Assembly: GCA_947448105.1 (NCBI GenBank)
Contig: CANFNE010000080.1
Location: 1-9,431, forward strand
Direction: 5' to 3'
Origin: Burkholderiales bacterium
GTDB taxonomy: Bacteria; Pseudomonadota; Gammaproteobacteria; Burkholderiales; Burkholderiaceae_C
Length of the DNA stretch: 9,431 nucleotides
Part shown: one piece after another, positions 6,580 to 9,431 of the stretch
Layout of the letters: each line of letters begins with the position of its first letter
Numbering within the stretch: the stretch's first letter is position 1
The notes under the pieces: model-generated
What the model saw: only the letters and a program-made list of their open reading frames with translations
Databases searched by the model: none
Told to the model about the DNA's origin: nothing
Position numbers and translations under genes: made by a program

Positions 6580-7812
6580 CTAGGTGCGCAGCACCGCGTT
6601 GCCAATCTGGGGCCAGCGCCGTCGCAAGAACATCCAAGACCCCAGGCCCACGCCCATCATGCACAGCGAGGCTCCGGCCAGCGCCACGGTGGAATGCATC
6701 ACCCACGGGGAGACCAAGCCTGCCACGATGCCGTTGGCGCTGGAGCCAATAAACATCTGCAAAGACGAGGCCATGCCCCGGCGTTCGGGGTGCAAGTCCA
6801 ACACCAGCAAGGTCACCACCGGCACCATCATGGCCCAGCCAAAGGCAAACACCCCCAGCGGCAGCAAAGCCCAAGCCACGTGGGCAGCAAAAAGCAGATT
6901 GGCCAGCAGGTTGAGCACACCAATGCACAGCATGATGACAAAGCCGTCCCGTATCTGCCGCTTGGGCGTGCGTTGGCCCGCCACGCGGCCACTGACCCAG
7001 GCCCCTGCCATGATGCCGGTGATCACCACCAGGAAAAACCAGAAAAACTGCTGCGGCAGCAAATGCAGGTGCTCGCCCAAAAACACCGGTGCGCTCAGCA
7101 CATACAAAAACACGCCGTTAAACGGCACGGCGCTGGCCAGCGCCAGCAGCAAAAAGCGCGGGTCTGCGCCCAACTGCCAGTAGCCCGCCAGCAGGTTTCG
7201 GGGGTGAAAGCGCTGGCGCTGGCTCACATGCAGCGTCTCTGGCAGCAGCCGGTAGTTGGCCAGCCACAAAGCCACGCCCACCGCGGTCAAAAACCAGAAG
7301 ATGGCGTGCCAGCTGCTGTGCACCAGCAACCAGCCGCCCAGCAGCGGCGCAATGGCCGGGGCCACGCCAAAGTAAATGGTGATCTGGCTCATCACCTTTT
7401 GCGCCTGGTGCGGCGCGTACATATCGCGCACCACCGCGCGCGCAATCACAATGCCCGCGCCCGTAGACAGGCCCTGCAAACCGCGAAAGAAAATAAGTTG
7501 GCCAATGCTTTGCGACAGCGCGCAACCGGCGGATGCCAGCGTAAACACCGCCATGCCCCACAGCACCACGGGGCGACGGCCAAAGCTGTCCGAAATCGCG
7601 CCGTGGAACAGCGCCATGAAGGCAAAACCAAACAAATAGGCGGACAGGGTTTGCTGCATTTGCAGCGGCGTGGCACCCAAGGACGCGGCGATGCCGGCAA
7701 ACGCCGGCAAATAGGTGTCAATGGAAAACGGCCCGAGCATGCCCAAGACGGCCAACAGCACCGCAAAAGCCCATTGGGGCAGGCGCCACAGCGTTTGTGC
7801 GTCCGGGTTCAT
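6580..7812 (-). CDS. bcr: Bcr/CflA family MFS drug-resistance exporter
   Basis: This 410-residue protein has the 12-segment pattern of the major facilitator superfamily. It matches the Bcr/CflA subfamily: GPFSIDTYLPAF (27-38) corresponds to MPLSIDMYLPAL of E. coli Bcr, motif A reads GAISDSFGRRPVVLWG (71-86), and the RGLQGLSTGAGIVIARAVVRD block (110-130) matches the segment-4 motif. Family members export bicyclomycin, chloramphenicol or sulfonamides by proton antiport, and E. coli Bcr has also been linked to L-cysteine export. The start was placed at the ATG at 7812; the open frame extends upstream to 8049, but those 79 residues are Arg-rich, overlap the small gene and lack membrane character. 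No clear Shine-Dalgarno precedes 7812. It follows the small Cys-rich gene by 97 bases on the same strand. The substrate cannot be read from sequence. Confidence 0.9.
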   Translation of the reverse strand: MNPDAQTLWRLPQWAFAVLLAVLGMLGPFSIDTYLPAFAGIAASLGATPLQMQQTLSAYLFGFAFMALFHGAISDSFGRRPVVLWGMAVFTLASAGCALSQSIGQLIFFRGLQGLSTGAGIVIARAVVRDMYAPHQAQKVMSQITIYFGVAPAIAPLLGGWLLVHSSWHAIFWFLTAVGVALWLANYRLLPETLHVSQRQRFHPRNLLAGYWQLGADPRFLLLALASAVPFNGVFLYVLSAPVFLGEHLHLLPQQFFWFFLVVITGIMAGAWVSGRVAGQRTPKRQIRDGFVIMLCIGVLNLLANLLFAAHVAWALLPLGVFAFGWAMMVPVVTLLVLDLHPERRGMASSLQMFIGSSANGIVAGLVSPWVMHSTVALAGASLCMMGVGLGSWMFLRRRWPQIGNAVLRT

Positions 7813-7884
7813 CGCACGGGGAGGGTCAAAAACATCGCTGTATTGGAACACGCGCCACCCGCTGCCATGCGGGCCCCCATCCAC

Positions 7885-7910
7885 GCGCTCGCGAGCGCGC
7901 CTTGCGGCGC
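7885..7910 (-). other. Two abutting perfect hairpins after the small Cys-rich gene
   Basis: Reading on the minus strand, from the last base of the stop codon, gcgcc-gcaa-ggcgc (7910-7897) is a 5-bp stem with a GNRA-type tetraloop. It is followed by the 14-base palindrome gcgctcgcgagcgc (7898-7885), sharing two bases. No T run follows, so this is not a standard intrinsic terminator. It may protect a 3' end, reduce read-through into the exporter gene, or be a protein-binding palindrome. Confidence 0.45.
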
Positions 7911-8095
7911 TAGGCCTCAGGCGTTGCGGGCGTATCTGCAGACGCCGCTTGTGCAGCCTCTTGCGCCGGGGTTGGGGCCCCTGCGCTGCCCGGGCGGCAC
8001 ATGGTTTGGCCGTCCCACTGCTGGCCACACCAGCAAAAACCTTGGGCATTGATCAGGCAGGTGCCTGTGCCACAACAACGTTCGTCTTCCACCAT
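7910..8095 (-). CDS. Small cysteine-rich conserved protein (61 residues)
   Basis: The ATG at 8095 has GAGGGAG eight bases upstream; an in-frame GTG at 8101 would add two residues but sits too close to that site. The first 35 residues hold six Cys: CC at 7-8, C13, C21, C23 and C33, within CCGTGTCLINAQGFCWCGQQ and WDGQTMC. The rest is an Ala/Pro-rich tail. I recall very similar short CCGTGTC...WCGQQWDG proteins annotated as hypothetical in Burkholderiales, but cannot check this here. The Cys spacing suggests metal binding or a disulfide-bonded fold; no signal peptide is seen, so a cytosolic metal-binding role is more likely. The gene starts 20 bases after the eamA stop and very probably shares its transcript. 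Confidence 0.75.
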   Translation of the reverse strand: MVEDERCCGTGTCLINAQGFCWCGQQWDGQTMCRPGSAGAPTPAQEAAQAASADTPATPEA

Positions 8096-8115
8096 ATCCA
8101 CGTCTCCCTCGTGTT

Positions 8116-9039
8116 TTAGCCTGCGGCAAGCGCAGGCTTGCGCGCCAGCCAGCGCGCGCCAAACAAATTCAGCAACAAACCCACCATCAGCAAGGCGCCA
8201 CCGGCAAAGTGAACCACTTGCAGGGTCTCACCAAACAGCAGCCAGCCCGTCGTCAAGCCCACCAGCGGCACCAAGAGGCTCAAGGGCGCCACCCGGTTGG
8301 CAGGGTAGCGCGACAGCATGCGGGTCCAGACCCCATAGCCAAACAGCGTCGCAGCCCATGACAGATACACGAGCGCCGCCAAGGACTGCCACTGGAACTG
8401 CGCCAGTGCATCGCACATAGCCTGCGGGCCCTCCATCCAGTACGACAGCAGAAAAAACGGCACGGGCGGCACCAGGCTGGCCCACACCACAAAGGCCTGC
8501 TGGTCCATCGGGCCGAAGCGTCCCAAATTGCGGGTGACGATATTGCCGCCGGCCCACATGACAGCTGCCGCAATCGTCAGGGCAAAACCACCCAAGGGCA
8601 TGCTCACCCCGTGCGCGCTGCCAATCAGCACCAGACCCGCTCCCGCCAACGCCAGCCCTGCGACCTGGTTGAGCTGCCAGCGCTCTTTGAGCCAGAACGC
8701 TGCAAACACCAGGGTGAAAAAAGCCTGCGACTGCAAGACCAGCGAGGCCAGCCCCGAGGGCATGCCCACGTGGATGGCGGAAAACAAAAACGCAAACTGC
8801 CCCACCGAGATCGTCATGCCGTACAGCACGTACCAGCGCAGCGGCACCTGGGGCGCCTTGAACAAAAACACGGCTGGAAACGCCGCCAGCGAAAAGCGCA
8901 AGGCCCCCAGCAAAAGCGGAGGCACACCAGCCACGCCAATCCGGATGGCCGCAAAGTTCATGCCCCAGACCAGCACCACCAACAGCATCAGCCCGAGGTC
9001 GCGGGGTGCAATGGTGATGGTGGGGGAGGATGGGGGCAT
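8116..9039 (-). CDS. eamA: O-acetylserine/cysteine exporter, EamA (YdeD) type
   Basis: This 307-residue protein of the drug/metabolite transporter superfamily has two EamA domains and about ten membrane segments. It resembles E. coli EamA (YdeD) along its length, not merely the general family: WGMNFAAIRIG vs WGLNFVVIKVG, PPLLLGALRF vs PPLMLAGLRF, GMPSGLASLVLQSQAFFT vs GMPAGLASLVLQAQAFFT, and RVAPLSLLVPLVGL vs RVAPLSLLVPVVGL. E. coli EamA exports O-acetylserine and cysteine from the inner membrane. The start was chosen at the ATG at 9039, just before the first membrane segment; the frame is open to a TTG at 9102, which adds 21 residues without homology. No Shine-Dalgarno is visible; the codons after ATG are C-rich. 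It is the first gene of a minus-strand group and follows repeat copy B. Confidence 0.9.
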   Translation of the reverse strand: MPPSSPTITIAPRDLGLMLLVVLVWGMNFAAIRIGVAGVPPLLLGALRFSLAAFPAVFLFKAPQVPLRWYVLYGMTISVGQFAFLFSAIHVGMPSGLASLVLQSQAFFTLVFAAFWLKERWQLNQVAGLALAGAGLVLIGSAHGVSMPLGGFALTIAAAVMWAGGNIVTRNLGRFGPMDQQAFVVWASLVPPVPFFLLSYWMEGPQAMCDALAQFQWQSLAALVYLSWAATLFGYGVWTRMLSRYPANRVAPLSLLVPLVGLTTGWLLFGETLQVVHFAGGALLMVGLLLNLFGARWLARKPALAAG

Positions 9040-9158
9040 GGAGTGGGTTGGGCTGAGGGTCGCGGCTGCGGCGCGCGGTGGGAGCTGTGATCTTATGTGC
9101 AAGCAATTGAAACGCTATTTGGCTGGCGCTTTGTCCTGGCTTTTTTGCGGATGGCTGA

Positions 9159-9250
9159 TTTACCCCCCCTATCCCCCCGGCCCCCTTTCCGCCCCCACCG
9201 GGGCGGAAAGGGGGAGCGGACAGCCACATTTGGTTTCGTCGCGTCGGCTA
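9159..9250 (-). repeat. Dispersed hairpin/G-tract repeat, copy B
   Basis: On the minus strand this copy has the same parts as copy A, including the tail gggggataggggggg then taaa, and it points towards eamA. The hairpin pairs 9181-9195 with 9200-9214 around a 4-base loop, with all 15 pairs Watson-Crick (G-C where copy A has G-T). The tail ends about 120 bases before the eamA start. The head (9221-9250) matches the head of copy C at 29 of 30 positions in inverted orientation. Confidence 0.85.
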
Positions 9251-9353
9251 GCGCACCACTGGGCGCTACCCGATAGCCATGCAATTGGCGTCTGCGCCAC
9301 TTTCAGCCACTGATTTCGCACGCAGCGCCGCAGGTGCCACGCCAGTAGATTCG
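9251..9353. other. Spacer between inverted repeat copies B and C, no gene seen
   Basis: This is 103 bases between two head-to-head repeats. I see no gene, tRNA or convincing ORF. Two small stems are visible: tagcgc (9249-9254) with gcgcta (9263-9268), and tggcg (9286-9290) with cgcca (9295-9299). Because both flanking repeats point outwards, the spacer would be the place for divergent promoters; no clear -35/-10 pair could be assigned. Confidence 0.4.
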
Positions 9354-9431
9354 TAGCCGAAGCGACGAAACCAAATGTGGCTGTTTTGCTCCCCCTTTCC
9401 TCACCGCCGGGGAGGAAAGGGGGCTGGGGGG
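9354..9431 (+). repeat. Dispersed hairpin/G-tract repeat, copy C (cut by window end)
   Basis: The head tagccgaagcgacgaaacc continues into aaatgtggctg and then the hairpin, which pairs 9391-9402 with 9412-9423, then C9404-C9405 with G9409-G9410 inside an A/G mismatch. The inner part differs from copies A and B, yet pairing is kept (T9401-A9413 where B has G-C). Three G tracts are visible; the window ends within the third, so the tail and any downstream gene are not seen. Confidence 0.8.

Noticed and set aside
6325..8052. 575-codon plus-strand frame opposite the MFS exporter
   Set aside because: It is rich in His, Gln and Arg, the expected antisense of a hydrophobic GC-rich gene. The minus-strand frame carries all Bcr/CflA motifs.
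8228..9229. Minus-strand open frame that starts in repeat copy B and overlaps eamA
   Set aside because: It is out of frame with the EamA protein, Gly/Ala-rich, without membrane segments, and shares only the repeat-encoded start with the frame at 60-710. The EamA frame is matched along its length.
9251..9353. tRNA or small RNA gene between repeats B and C
   Set aside because: The small stems do not form a cloverleaf, and no anticodon, T-loop consensus or terminator is visible.

Overview
The window is GC-rich (mostly about 60-70% by eye), with tightly packed genes. Its protein families look beta-proteobacterial, most likely Burkholderiales/Comamonadaceae. That placement is inferred from protein resemblance and base composition; there is no rRNA or other marker gene here.

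Layout. Positions 1-193 hold a hairpin- and G-rich repeat (copy A) followed by an almost G-free CA-rich leader. A plus-strand block of four genes then runs from 194 to 6184. (1) A two-domain protein joins an NDH-2-like FAD oxidoreductase to a complete selenide, water dikinase (SelD). (2) A shorter, diverged paralogue of that oxidoreductase half has apparently lost the dinucleotide-binding motif of its second Rossmann fold. (3) A small Mpo1-like/DUF962 membrane protein follows. (4) A YhgE/Pip-type membrane protein follows, starting at a GTG that overlaps the preceding stop codon. Gaps of 5 bp, 56 bp and a GTGA overlap suggest one transcript. From 6185 to 6579 there is an AT-rich promoter-like stretch, a 16-base palindrome, a strong Shine-Dalgarno and a 63-codon unrecognised ORF.

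The minus strand from 9039 down to 6580 carries a second co-directional group: an EamA (YdeD) type O-acetylserine/cysteine exporter, a 61-residue cysteine-rich protein, and a Bcr/CflA-type MFS exporter. Upstream of eamA (9159-9431) lie two more copies of the repeat (B and C) in inverted orientation around a 103-base spacer. Copy C runs off the end of the window.

How the genes may work together. SelD makes selenophosphate, but no user of it (selA, selB, selC, mnmH, senA/senB) is visible, so the selenium product cannot be decided here. The unusual features are the SelD fusion followed at once by a degenerate copy of its own oxidoreductase half, the co-transcribed Mpo1-like and YhgE-like membrane proteins, and the opposing group of two exporter families both linked to cysteine export with a Cys-rich small protein between them. 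The repeat family points into downstream genes in both assessable cases, and its three copies show base-pair covariation in the hairpin plus a conserved four-G-tract pattern that competes with it.
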